Source of the DNA: Albula goreensis
Taxonomy: Eukaryota; Chordata; Actinopteri; Albuliformes; Albulidae
Direction of reading: 5' to 3'
Length of the DNA: 64,000 nucleotides
Assembly: GCA_022829145.1 (NCBI GenBank)
Contig: CM040753.1
Span: 15,452,884 to 15,516,883, forward strand
The position numbers and the translations under genes are program-made. This document shows positions 11,082 through 64,000 of this stretch, piece after piece. The notes under the pieces are model-generated. The model was not told the DNA's origin, made no database searches, and saw nothing but the letters and a program-made list of their open reading frames with translations. The first letter of the stretch is position 1, and each line of letters opens with the position of its first letter.

Positions 11082-12585
11082 AACCAAAGTGGCACTGGTA
11101 CATTTACCCTAGCGCACAGAATACACACACTGATGCAATTTCTTTTGGGGTTATACATAGCTCATTTAAAGAAAGCCTATTCCTGGACAGGAAGATCACA
11201 TGCAGAATTCTGACCTTGCTAACATTTGAAAACACGCAATACCTTAAACGGTAATTAGTGGTAATCAAGATGTAGTTGATCCAATTGAAGTAATTACAGG
11301 TCTGGAACCGATGCTTATTAGTTCTCAGTATTCACAGCAGAGTTTGAATGTTGTTACCCCATGCATAACTTCCTTTGTGAAAATGGTGGTAACATTCATT
11401 ATAGAGTCATTTCAGCAAACCAAATATTTATGGTCAACATTAAAACACTATGTCTAAACCTGCCATGATAAAGAAACTTCAAAGCTAATAGTTAAGCAAA
11501 GAGTGGAGGCATTGTTGTCTGTATTAAAATTAACTGACTTATCTTTTACCTTGACTGTTGTACAAGCAAATTGCACCACAAACTGATATTACTATGACAT
11601 CAAGCACAAGTGAGTCATGACCTGTAATAACTATGTTTGTTTATATTGGTAACCAAGCAATAGTTTGGCTTTTTGGCACATGGTAGTACCTATTGCACAC
11701 CTCAATCACATCTGTGAGGTACAGTTTTTCTGGCCATGAGGATTTAAATGGAAAGGATAAATATGTACATGAAGTTGTGGAGTTCCATTTGTTGCACTGA
11801 GGTAACTGGATACCTTGTTACCTTGTAGGTAACAGTACTGGTTACTGTTCTTTTGACATCTATGTTTTGTGTTCAAATTGTTAAACATATCTCAATGGTT
11901 CTCGATGGTATCCAACACTAAATTGCAATCTTGTATTAGTTCCAATACAACTGGTGTCATTGCTGGATTGAAGAGCATCCCCATCCACCATCGCAAATTG
12001 ATTGCCACATATGTTAATTGAAGGCATTTCAAATAAATATATCAAACAAAAACTAATATTCCTGCATCATTAGGGCTGTTCTGTAAAGATTTAATACAGA
12101 TGATTACTTTATTCCTGAAGGTACTGACCCTAAAGCAGGCCATGTTATTAACAGAATGTCATGTACTAAGTGGGTCACTATGTCAAGTTTAACCTAACAA
12201 GTCTTGTTGAATTCAAGAATGCATGATAATACTCCAACACATAATGCTTAATACTCCAATATCTGTATTCTCAATATGGGTAAAATTTTCTCAAAATCAT
12301 GCAGGATTAAAATAAAGGATTACATATTTTAACAGGATTTTGCAGGATTTAGTATTTTACCGGCATGCAGATTCATCAAAAAGTGAGCTGAGTGAAGTCC
12401 AGATTACAAGGTGGTTGTAATGTGGAAAATATTTTGTGTTTATGGATGCCTTATCAGTGTAGTTTCCAGTGAAATCCATTATAAATAACAACCCTAAATG
12501 GCTGCAATAATTATGCTACATTAAAAAAAATCTGAATACCATCATAAAAGCAAAAAGTAACAGAAAAAAGGACAGAAGCTTATTT

Positions 12586-13873
12586 TTTATTATTCAAATG
12601 ACTTGATTTTAATAGACAGGTGAGTATACTAACACATATATACATGACTTCAAAAGAAAGGCAACAAGACATTTCAACATACAAGTAAGAAAAAAATAAG
12701 TTTCAACTGGTGTAAGTGAAACAAGTAACATTGTGATAGTGTACATATTTAACTTTCAATATGTGAATGTCTTCTTTTTTGTGTTTACCATCTCAAGCAT
12801 GTCAGTCAGAGGGTAGGTGAGCAAGTAATTAAAATCTAAAAATAGGCAATGTGCAGTAACATTAATATAGAAAATGTTTCTCTGTTAACAGTACAAATAA
12901 CGTACTTGAGCATACCCTTGGCATCATCTGAAACACAGAATTTGCATTCACATGGACAGACCACATCTCCAAGGCCATTTTGGCTTCAAATTGATTGCCA
13001 CGTGAATATTGTGGAAAAAGATACTTCCTTTACTACAATTGCTGGACACAGAAGAAATTGGCACAATCCTATCAATTACCATATTTTACAATTTATATAT
13101 CTACATTTGCCTTACAAAATGTGAGTCAACCATTTGTAAAGTTTTGAAATGCTGCATAATATAACATCTGCAGCTGATATATATGTAAATAGTTTTCAGG
13201 AGGTGTCAAGGTTCGACCTTCTGATACAGAGGCTTACAGATATGCAAGCTCAAAAGAAAGTATTTGTTTTTTGAAGATATTAATATTGTGTTTTATATAT
13301 ATTATGTACACATTGCACATAATTGACAAGCGTGTTACTAAAGTTGCATATTTTTTCACTGCAGATGTTAAATTCCCCTTTCACAGTAAATAATGTTTTA
13401 CAGAAGAACTCCTCAGGTAGCTTAGTTCATGCCTGGGATGCAAGAACATGTCCATATGAAATAACTTTGCTTTTTGAACCTAAATTCCATAAACCCAGGG
13501 TGTCAGGAGGGCTTCAGTTGACTATGTGTTTCAGCACTTAAGTGATACATGTAAGTCAATGATTGAAAGAGTCCATACACCTTTTTTCCCTGCAGCCTGA
13601 AATGGCTGCTGAATGCAAGGAAACGGCAAGAACCTGTGAACACTGACACTATGGCCCTCCATGACTTAAGTTTGACAACTTCACCACCAACCAAACATGT
13701 CAACTCCCCATTACCTGATACAGAGAAACACATTCCTTGTTCTTTTATCCAGTAAACCCAGGATATGAAAATACAAGAACAGTGGCTTTCACATTAGGGA
13801 AACATCTCTTTATAATGATGTAAAAAGATTTTTTCTATGGTGACGCACAGTGGTGAAGTCAAGGCTACAGGCC
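12586..13873 (-). other. rnf13: rnf13 3'UTR
   Basis: About 1.29 kb of AT-rich sequence lies between the rnf13 stop and the first good reverse-strand poly(A) signal (AATAAA, + strand TTTATT at 12586-12591). A U-rich stretch follows beyond it, as expected downstream of a cleavage site. The reading frames present here are short and do not resemble proteins. Confidence 0.65.
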
Positions 13874-51879
<38,006 letters not shown>

Positions 51880-51903
51880 CTTTCAGCCCCAGCAACTGAG
51901 CAC

Positions 51904-54900
51904 CTGTGCAGCACATGCAGACACACCTATCAAACCTATTACTCACTTGCACAGGCACACATAAACACACACCTGCAACACCTGTTCACAGCCTGCACTT
52001 ATATGAATACACACATGTTCCCCACCTATGGAGACATAAACACACCTGTCACAACATGTGCAGTAATGATGGATGACATGAGGCTTCATGACCCCATTAA
52101 GGTGGAACTACACCCAGCTGACAATCACAATCACTGACCTGACTCAATCAATCAAAAATATTTTTCTCTCAACAGCCAGTGTGGTGAAACGTACAAATCA
52201 TTCAGAAACTGATACAAAATGTTTGCTCCTCCTATTTTTCATTGCCATGTGGATACATACATACAACTTACCGTCAGTCATACATAATCCACACCTTCAC
52301 AAACACACAAACATACCTGATGCATGCCTGTGGAAATCCATCAAAAGAGAGTAAATAGCTGTGCATGTCACCATGGGAGTTGTTTTTAATCTACTTCATT
52401 GTAATTACAGAGGTACACAAAGCTTACTCTACCAAAAAAATTAAAATTGCACGAGTGTTCTTAATTTAAATGCCCACAATCCATTCAGATAATTTCTGAG
52501 ACTATTTTTGTCAATATTTAAGTTTCAACATTGTACAGTTGAGAGAGTCTTCGGTTAAAATCTCCTAAGGTTGAACTACATCCATAAATGACCTCTAACT
52601 TCAATTCGTTTTCACTTTGCCATGTAAGCACTCTATAAGAATTTTTTAAAACAATAATATTGACTAGATAAGTCTGAGATACATTTTTACAAAACGTGTA
52701 AACATCCAACATGATCTGTCTCTTGGGCATCTGTGACATCATGACTGACTAAGGAGAAAAAAAGGATACAGTACTTTGTGATGTCAAGGAACTGAAAAAT
52801 GAATCATGACCAAACCATTTACTAATAAACCAACCATGAATAAACCAATACTTGCCATAGTTGGTAATTGAACTCATAAACACAGAACGAGGTATTTAAG
52901 CCAACAATGGTCTGCATTCATTTGGACAGCACCACAATGAATTTGGAGTCTGCCTGTCAAAAGACAGAGCTGAAGAGTGTCACAGAGTTGTCTGTGGGAG
53001 TGCAAGTCATTGTGGGCTTTAAATAAACTATTCTATGAATTCAGTAGCCATCACTGCACCTACAGAACTACAGTTACATGTGCAATATAAAGTACAGTAG
53101 CATTTGTGCTTTGATGTGGAGGCTGCCAGATTCTACTCTAAGGCAGTACTCTCTCCACTACTCACTGAGGGCTCACACAATGGGACAGACAACAAACCCA
53201 GTATTAATGTGCAGAAATGGCTCTCCTAATGTAGCAGGAGGTTGGCAGGCAGTGAGACGAGGGTTTGGAACAGGCACAGAGATCCACAGCACATTACTAC
53301 CAACATGAGTCCTGTCAGCTTTCTTCATGCTCTGCTGCCTTCTCTTCCAGATTAAAATAAAGCGAGAATTTCTTCCCTAGATGTACAATAACAAGGCCTT
53401 CACTCTTAAAAGTAGCTTTTAAAAAAAGGTAGAGGCAGAATAGGGCTGTCCCATGAATGAGGAGCTTTACAACACTTAGTGTAGTCCACTTGTAAACTTA
53501 GGATGGACCGTTCTCATTTCACAAAGAACTGAACTCTTTCACTGCTTTAGCAGCCAGATGGGTTGAAATAGGCTATACTTTTCATGAACATCAGATAAGC
53601 CAATTTTAAAAGATTCCTCTGGTGCAGCTAACATTGTCATCACATTAATGAGCATTAAATTACTGGGGAAACTTTCCACCTTGCTTGTTGCTAGGGTTTA
53701 CAAAAGGCTGATTTCTAAAGACTTGCTTACTTTTTTAGATGGACGCTCAGCTCAATAGTTTTAATATTGTCTTTCTACTGTTGAAGCCAAAACATTTATA
53801 AATGTAAAAAGATATTTTTAAAAAGTTAGGCTAAGCTCAATTAATTCAATATTAAATGTGCATGGAACTGTAAAATGTCAACATCAAAAAAAAATTCAAA
53901 AGTATAAAATCCACTGCTGATACACGGTTCTGATACTAAACCACTACTGCTACATACTGCAAAGTTCAAAATGATTCAGTTACCTCTGTCACTAATGTGG
54001 CTCAGTGCATCTGGTTCACCTGGTCTGGATGTTCTGTATAATGATGTTGGCATCTATATGCCTATAGTTTGTGTATCTTTCAAGAGCATCTGAAAAGCCA
54101 CAGCTGCACAGCTGGTCAACCAAGTTTTGACCAGATTTACTTTGATGGTTAGAGTTTGTGTTGGCTTAAATCTCTGCTTTCATGTACATGAAATAATGGT
54201 TTGCCAGAACAAGTGGCTATTCGATTGTGACAATAGTTTATAATGAAAGTACATCCAATAACTATGTGGACTTCTCTCACATGATTTTGCTTTTACACAT
54301 TTAGAAAACTCTTATCCAGGGCACCAAACACAAGTTGGATACTTTTTTGTTGATCATACAATATATTTATAGAGCGGAATATTCAGTGGATACCCAATCC
54401 AGGTAATATACATTGCTCAAGTGTATACTGGCAGTTCCCTTGTAAGGAATCCAACCTGCAGCATCATAGTTTAAAGCCCAGGTCCCTGATAATTACGCTA
54501 AACTGCTGCCTCCTAACAGGTTGGTTATGAGCCTGGATATCAGTCCTACCCAAAGCTCACTGTTGGCCTACAGTTTTCCTGTAACACATCAGTCTAGACA
54601 ATTAATGCTGAAATACTCAACTCAGCACCATGGTTCAGACACCAGGGCCAACTCCTGTATAGGATATTAATGAGATGAAGAGAGAGAAAATGGACCACAG
54701 TCTTGGCTATGAGCACTAAGGGATTTTGGGAAGATTAATGGCAACTGTAAAGCATTCTTCTGCAGGTTCCTTGATGTCTGATGATGAATTTTGTGTGGTG
54801 AAGGGTAAAAAAAAAAAACAAGTAGGAGCCTGTCTTGTATGATAGAAAGAAGACAAAAAAGGGGGCATTCAAATCTTTAGAAAGACTAGTCCCTCATCTG

Positions 54901-55741
54901 TGGGTGGTTTTTATTCTGTCCCTTCTGGTCTGCCTAAAAATGAGAACTCAGCACAATTCAGGCCACTATAGTGTAGCTACCTTGGAGAAGTACCTTAACG
55001 TATGTAATTTGTTTTGTTACATTGTTGACACTGATTCTACTGCAGCGACACAAATGAGAGAATTCTAAATGTGTAATAGCCCACAAACTAAATAGAAAAC
55101 TATACCACCAAACCCAGTAATGAATCAGTAATGAAGCGATGACTGGCTAGCTAACGTAATGCTATTTAACAATATTCACGGGGCAAATAGGCTAGATACT
55201 TCTTTAATGTGCCTGGTGAAATATTAGGGCTACACAGGCATGTTCGGTAACTGAGGAGCCTGATCACATACAAAAAGAGTTTAATAGAATGTGTTTCACT
55301 GCTTGGCTAGCATAAACCACTAAACATCCAGTCAGATAGTTAACGTTGCTTGTAATATAACACTGGCTTGGTCAAATTAATTCAAAACTAGGATAGTAGC
55401 TACCAAACTAGATATCAACTGCATTCAGGTAGATAACAGCATTAAAAGCTAGGTGCACAGCAAGCTAACGGTAGGTAGCAAGCGTTGACTATGACACTAT
55501 GACATCCTAGCCAGCTATTTGCAACCAACCAATCAATCAATCAATCAATCTTAATATTCAGCTACCTGGCTGAGTAGATTCACGCTAACAATACATTAAG
55601 TCAACTAAATATAATGCTGTCCTGCCAGACCAGATGCTCTTTGTGATCCCCTGAGTTGCAACATTACGTCTGAAGTGATTCTCTGAAACACACAAGCAAA
55701 ATTAAACGTGCAGCAAAAAAACGAATACATCGGAATGTTAC
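51904..55741 (-). other. rnf13: rnf13 5'UTR intron
   Basis: Inferred intron between a non-coding first exon near 55.75-55.9 kb and the first coding exon. It contains an antisense SINE (54.3-54.5 kb) and an (AATC)n run at 55530-55550. No coding exon was seen. Confidence 0.55.
54294..54521 (-). mobile_element. tRNA-derived SINE, nearly full length (reverse orientation)
   Basis: The - strand reads GGCAGCAGTTTAGCGTAATT (A-box region), GATGCTGCAGGTTGGATTCC (B-box region), a central TGAGCAATGTATATTACCTG, and a 3' end CCCTGGATAAGAGTTTTCTA. The last matches the 'ctggataagagcgtctgctaaatg' tail of teleost SINEs. It is diverged in the promoter boxes and so probably silent. Confidence 0.7.
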
Positions 55742-55990
55742 CTTTTCATCAGATGGATGCGTTCCTTCTCTAAATAAAACCCGTCTAATAAAGGCATAAC
55801 AAAAATGTGATCTTTGAATGCATGTTCGAAGATTATACCTGACATAACTCCATAACGCACGTCAGTACGACAGAATGTCAACAGTAATTCGCAACACTGG
55901 TCGTGCATGCAGAACTTCCTACGTTTGTGCCCGCCCCCTTTGGTATCTTCAGAATCTGATTGGTGAACCCTGCAATCAGTCACAGGGGAT
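55742..55990 (-). promoter_or_regulatory. rnf13: rnf13 promoter and probable non-coding exon 1
   Basis: On the - strand there is a CCAAT box (55963-55959, context ACCAATCAG). It is followed about 20 bp on by a GC box (AAAGGGGGCGGGCAC, about 55943-55929), then CpG-containing sequence, and a possible donor AAAAG|GTAACA at 55742/55741. The local CpG density exceeds its surroundings. No TATA box was seen at the expected distance. The order and spacing fit a housekeeping-type promoter firing towards lower coordinates. The exact start site is not visible. Confidence 0.5.
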
Positions 55991-61681
<5,691 letters not shown>

Positions 61682-61771
61682 ATGAGGATATTTGTCTCCT
61701 TCGAGGGCTCCTGTGAGCCTTTTGATATCTCCCAGGACCAGACAGTCAGGACAATAAAGCAGATGATCAAG
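61682..61771 (+). CDS. ankub1: ANKUB1 first coding exon: start of ubiquitin-like domain
   Basis: ATG at 61682 opens MRIFVSFEGSCEPFDISQDQ then TVRTIKQMIK (30 residues) and ends at AAG|GTAATG in phase 0. It closely matches the human ANKUB1 start (MRIFIAFEGSFEPFDVSADE). This forms the first beta-hairpin and helix of a ubiquitin-like fold; the MRIFV start parallels the MQIFV of ubiquitin. ANKUB1 (ankyrin repeat and ubiquitin domain containing 1) has no well-established function. The start has G at -3 (GCCATGA). The upstream overlapping frame through the TG repeat ends in a stop that overlaps this ATG, so it is not an extension. Confidence 0.92.
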
Positions 61772-62656
61772 GTAATGAAAACATTCTTGACATGAACAAT
61801 TCCCTTTCCAGAATTTCTTGTGATTCATAACATGAAGATTTGTACCTTTTTAAAATAAAAAATAGATGTTTTTTAACTGTCTAACCTGGGAATATTTCAG
61901 CATGTGATGAAACAATGAGGCTGATTTTTATTGAAACTTCTTTCGACAAGTAATTATATCCACTTACAGGGATTTGAATGCAAATGGCAAAGAGTAATCA
62001 TCACTTTTTATGGGGCTTTTTTCAGGGGAAGTCAGAGAACAGTGTTGCTCGCACAAGCCTGCATTGGTAAGATGGGCTTCTCCCATCCGGGCAGAGTATT
62101 TAAAACACAAAACCCTGCAGTGAAGGTGTTAGAGTATATTAAATACCTACCGTGCAGAACTACAACTCAGCAATTGTGTTACTTGTTACTTGTCAAAACC
62201 TGTTACAGGAAGTGCATTGAATATTCATTTATTTACATATAATCACACTGTAAAACAAATTCGCACATTCATACAACCACACAACAGGGGTACGAACAAG
62301 GTAAAGATGAATACTGAGAACCACTCATCTTGAATTATAATATATATGGGACAATGAATATGGCTGTCAACAAAGTTATGCAGATAAGAACTTTAATGAA
62401 ACAAATTATATGATTTTATTCATTTTGAATATGTTGCAACATATCTCAAGTTGAGTGGTCCTCAGTAGTCATCTTCAACTTGCTGGTGTTTTGGTATTAT
62501 GATACTGAGGGGTATTCTGATATTGATTGCAATTGTTTGTTGGCACTCCGCATTCAATACTGTGTGACTGTGTTATTGCATTCCTTGAAAAGGTGCCATA
62601 TTGTACCCAAAGGTATGAACTCCATTCTGTGTTCAGTTTCTTTCTTCCTCTTGCAG
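61772..62656 (+). other. ankub1: ankub1 intron 1
   Basis: An 885-bp AT-rich intron with a GTAATG donor and a CTTGCAG acceptor after a T/C-rich tract. No repeat of note. Confidence 0.85.
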
Positions 62657-62800
62657 GATTTCTTTCATATCCAGCTTTTGGATGACAAGCAGACACGTCG
62701 TTTCCTAGAGCTTAGCTATGCAGGTGCTACCCTGCGAGACAGCTGGTCCCTGCCAGACATTGGGATTTCTCCCTGTAGCACCATCCGCTGCCTGCTGAAG
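62657..62800 (+). CDS. ankub1: ANKUB1 second coding exon: rest of ubiquitin-like domain
   Basis: A 144-nt phase-0 exon (TTGCAG acceptor, AAG|GTATCA donor) encoding DFFHIQLLDDKQTRRFLELS, then YAGATLRDSWSLPDIGISPC and STIRCLLK, residues 31-78. It aligns with human [37 protein letters not shown]. The pattern L(E/S)L.YAG..L.D...L.D.GI is the ubiquitin-like '(I)F.G..L.D...L.D..I' region. The ankyrin repeats would be encoded further right, outside the window. Confidence 0.93.
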
Positions 62801-64000
62801 GTATCATCGCCACCTTGTCACCTTCCCCATCATGCACCTGTTCAACATACAGCTCAACCTTCCCATCATACACTTGCTCAACATATATCTAATTTTAACC
62901 CCAGTTTCTGGTCCAGCATTGCCAAATTGTCTTCTTACCTAGTTAACAGAATAACTGGAAATATTTTATTTAGCTTCCCATTTTCCACATAATGTTACAC
63001 AATCTTTTTTCTAGCAGCAGGATGTTTCTCCAGTGGATTGAATTTAACATAACTATAACCCAATCTCTCCCAAATTCACTTAAATTCTACATCAGCCCAT
63101 CAAGCAAAACATTCCCAGGACACTGAGGAATGCCTCCTCTGAACACCCATTTGGGTATGAGATAACATTATGACAAGAGTGTTCTTCATATTCTTTCCTT
63201 CATATTTTCACTATCCTGTCTAAAGTACCAGGATATGAATTACCCAGGGCTGTTGCACTGGAGTAACATCCACTTTAGAAACATCGATTGTAACATCTAC
63301 TGTCTGTGACGTGTCAGCTATGGTAACCAGTCATCTCATTTTCTGGGACAGGCCTGTATTTATGCCTGTATTTTCTTTGTCATTTATATATTTACATGTT
63401 GAAAATCTGAGCGCTAAACTATAAGATTCCATTCCTATGGAATTACTAACTTTGAAAAGTGTCTTATATTAAGTTTCAGGCACCATGGTCATTCTAATAT
63501 TAACATATGCTTTCAACCACCTTGATTCACCAAGTGATTGCCTGTAACAGAGACTCCAGGATTTTATTTAGGAACTATGCTTCAGATAGTTATTATTCAC
63601 AGTTCACACAAGACAGTTTCTCTTCCCAATGATTTAGGAAAACATGCCTTTTCAAGGGTCTTTAATCTGGTTTACAAAATTAGATAAAGCAGATCTTTAT
63701 CTTCTATGACTGAGCATTGAAGGAATATTGTGTGGTTAGCTGCTTTCTGTACATCATGTATGCATCTGTTTACACTTGGTAAGCCATGCTTTGCAGATGA
63801 AACATGGGTAGCTTTATTCTGTAGTTCATCTACAATTCAACAAAATTAGAACTGAACAGGAACTATAATGATCTCATCTACATCATAAAAGTCTCCACAA
63901 CAAACATACCATTTTCCAGACAAAAGCCACTTTGCATGATGTTGTTTTCTGCCACAAGAGCAGAGTTTCATTATATGGTTGTCTGGAGTACAGACTGGAA
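62801..64000 (+). other. ankub1: ankub1 intron 2 (5' part)
   Basis: 1.2 kb of AT-rich DNA with no recognisable exon. The next expected ankub1 coding segment (human EEDKPTLYVFNAVTQDTM region) was looked for and not seen, so it lies beyond the edge. Confidence 0.75.

Larger units (their letters stand above)
6061..12585. other. Convergent pfn2/rnf13 intergenic region or extended 3'UTR
   Basis: No exon was recognised. The left part (to about 7.7 kb) is AT-rich, repeat-poor and may be distal pfn2 3'UTR, since AATAAA occurs at 7662 and again at 9003. A dispersed repeat lies near 9.84-10.1 kb and a T25 tract at 11057-11081. The remainder is unremarkable AT-rich DNA between two tail-to-tail genes. 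Confidence 0.6.

Noticed and set aside
55738-55983. 81-codon - strand open frame over the presumed rnf13 promoter/exon 1
   Set aside because: Spans the CCAAT and GC boxes and reads across the likely donor, with no family resemblance. The rnf13 signal peptide is fully encoded in the exon at 51879.

Overview
The window looks like nuclear DNA of a teleost fish. It is AT-rich with long introns, long TG/CA and TA microsatellites, degraded tRNA-derived SINEs with a teleost-type tail, a Rex1-like LINE remnant and palindromic MITE-type elements. No prokaryotic features are present. Three protein-coding genes were recognised from translated exons. In order they are pfn2 (+ strand, 3' part only), rnf13 (- strand, complete coding sequence) and ankub1 (+ strand, first two coding exons only). 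This neighbourhood, ANKUB1-RNF13-PFN2, is the one I know from human chromosome 3q25, so the block appears to be a conserved vertebrate synteny.

Layout. Positions 1-2246 are pfn2 intron 1; coding exon 1 lies before the window. Exon 2 is at 2247-2439. Two alternative last coding exons follow, at 5326-5423 (2a-type tail) and 5713-5810 (2b-type tail), with a poly(A) signal at 6037. About 6.5 kb of convergent intergenic DNA or extended 3'UTR follows. rnf13 runs leftwards from a CCAAT/GC-box promoter near 55.9 kb to a poly(A) signal near 12.59 kb. Its nine coding exons join in phase to 391 codons: 51879-51766, 49133-49053, 37172-37047, 27826-27739, 26443-26353, 25550-25445, 24757-24664, 15037-14957 and 14268-13874. 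Its large introns hold nearly all the repeats. ankub1 starts at 61682, about 5.7 kb from and head-to-head with the rnf13 promoter. It encodes an N-terminal ubiquitin-like domain in exons 61682-61771 and 62657-62800 and continues past the right edge.

The three genes are neighbours, not a pathway. Profilin-2 acts on actin and polyproline ligands. RNF13 is a PA-TM-RING ubiquitin ligase of endosomes and lysosomes. ANKUB1 is a poorly characterised ankyrin/ubiquitin-like protein. I found no operon-like system, CRISPR array, viral gene or novel multi-gene system. The observations most worth following are the exon architecture of pfn2, an in-frame cassette exon of rnf13 with an outlying weak donor site, a transposon-like sequence abutting the last rnf13 splice acceptor, and several repeat structures and candidate conserved non-coding elements. 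All family assignments come from reading translations against remembered family sequences; no database search was run.
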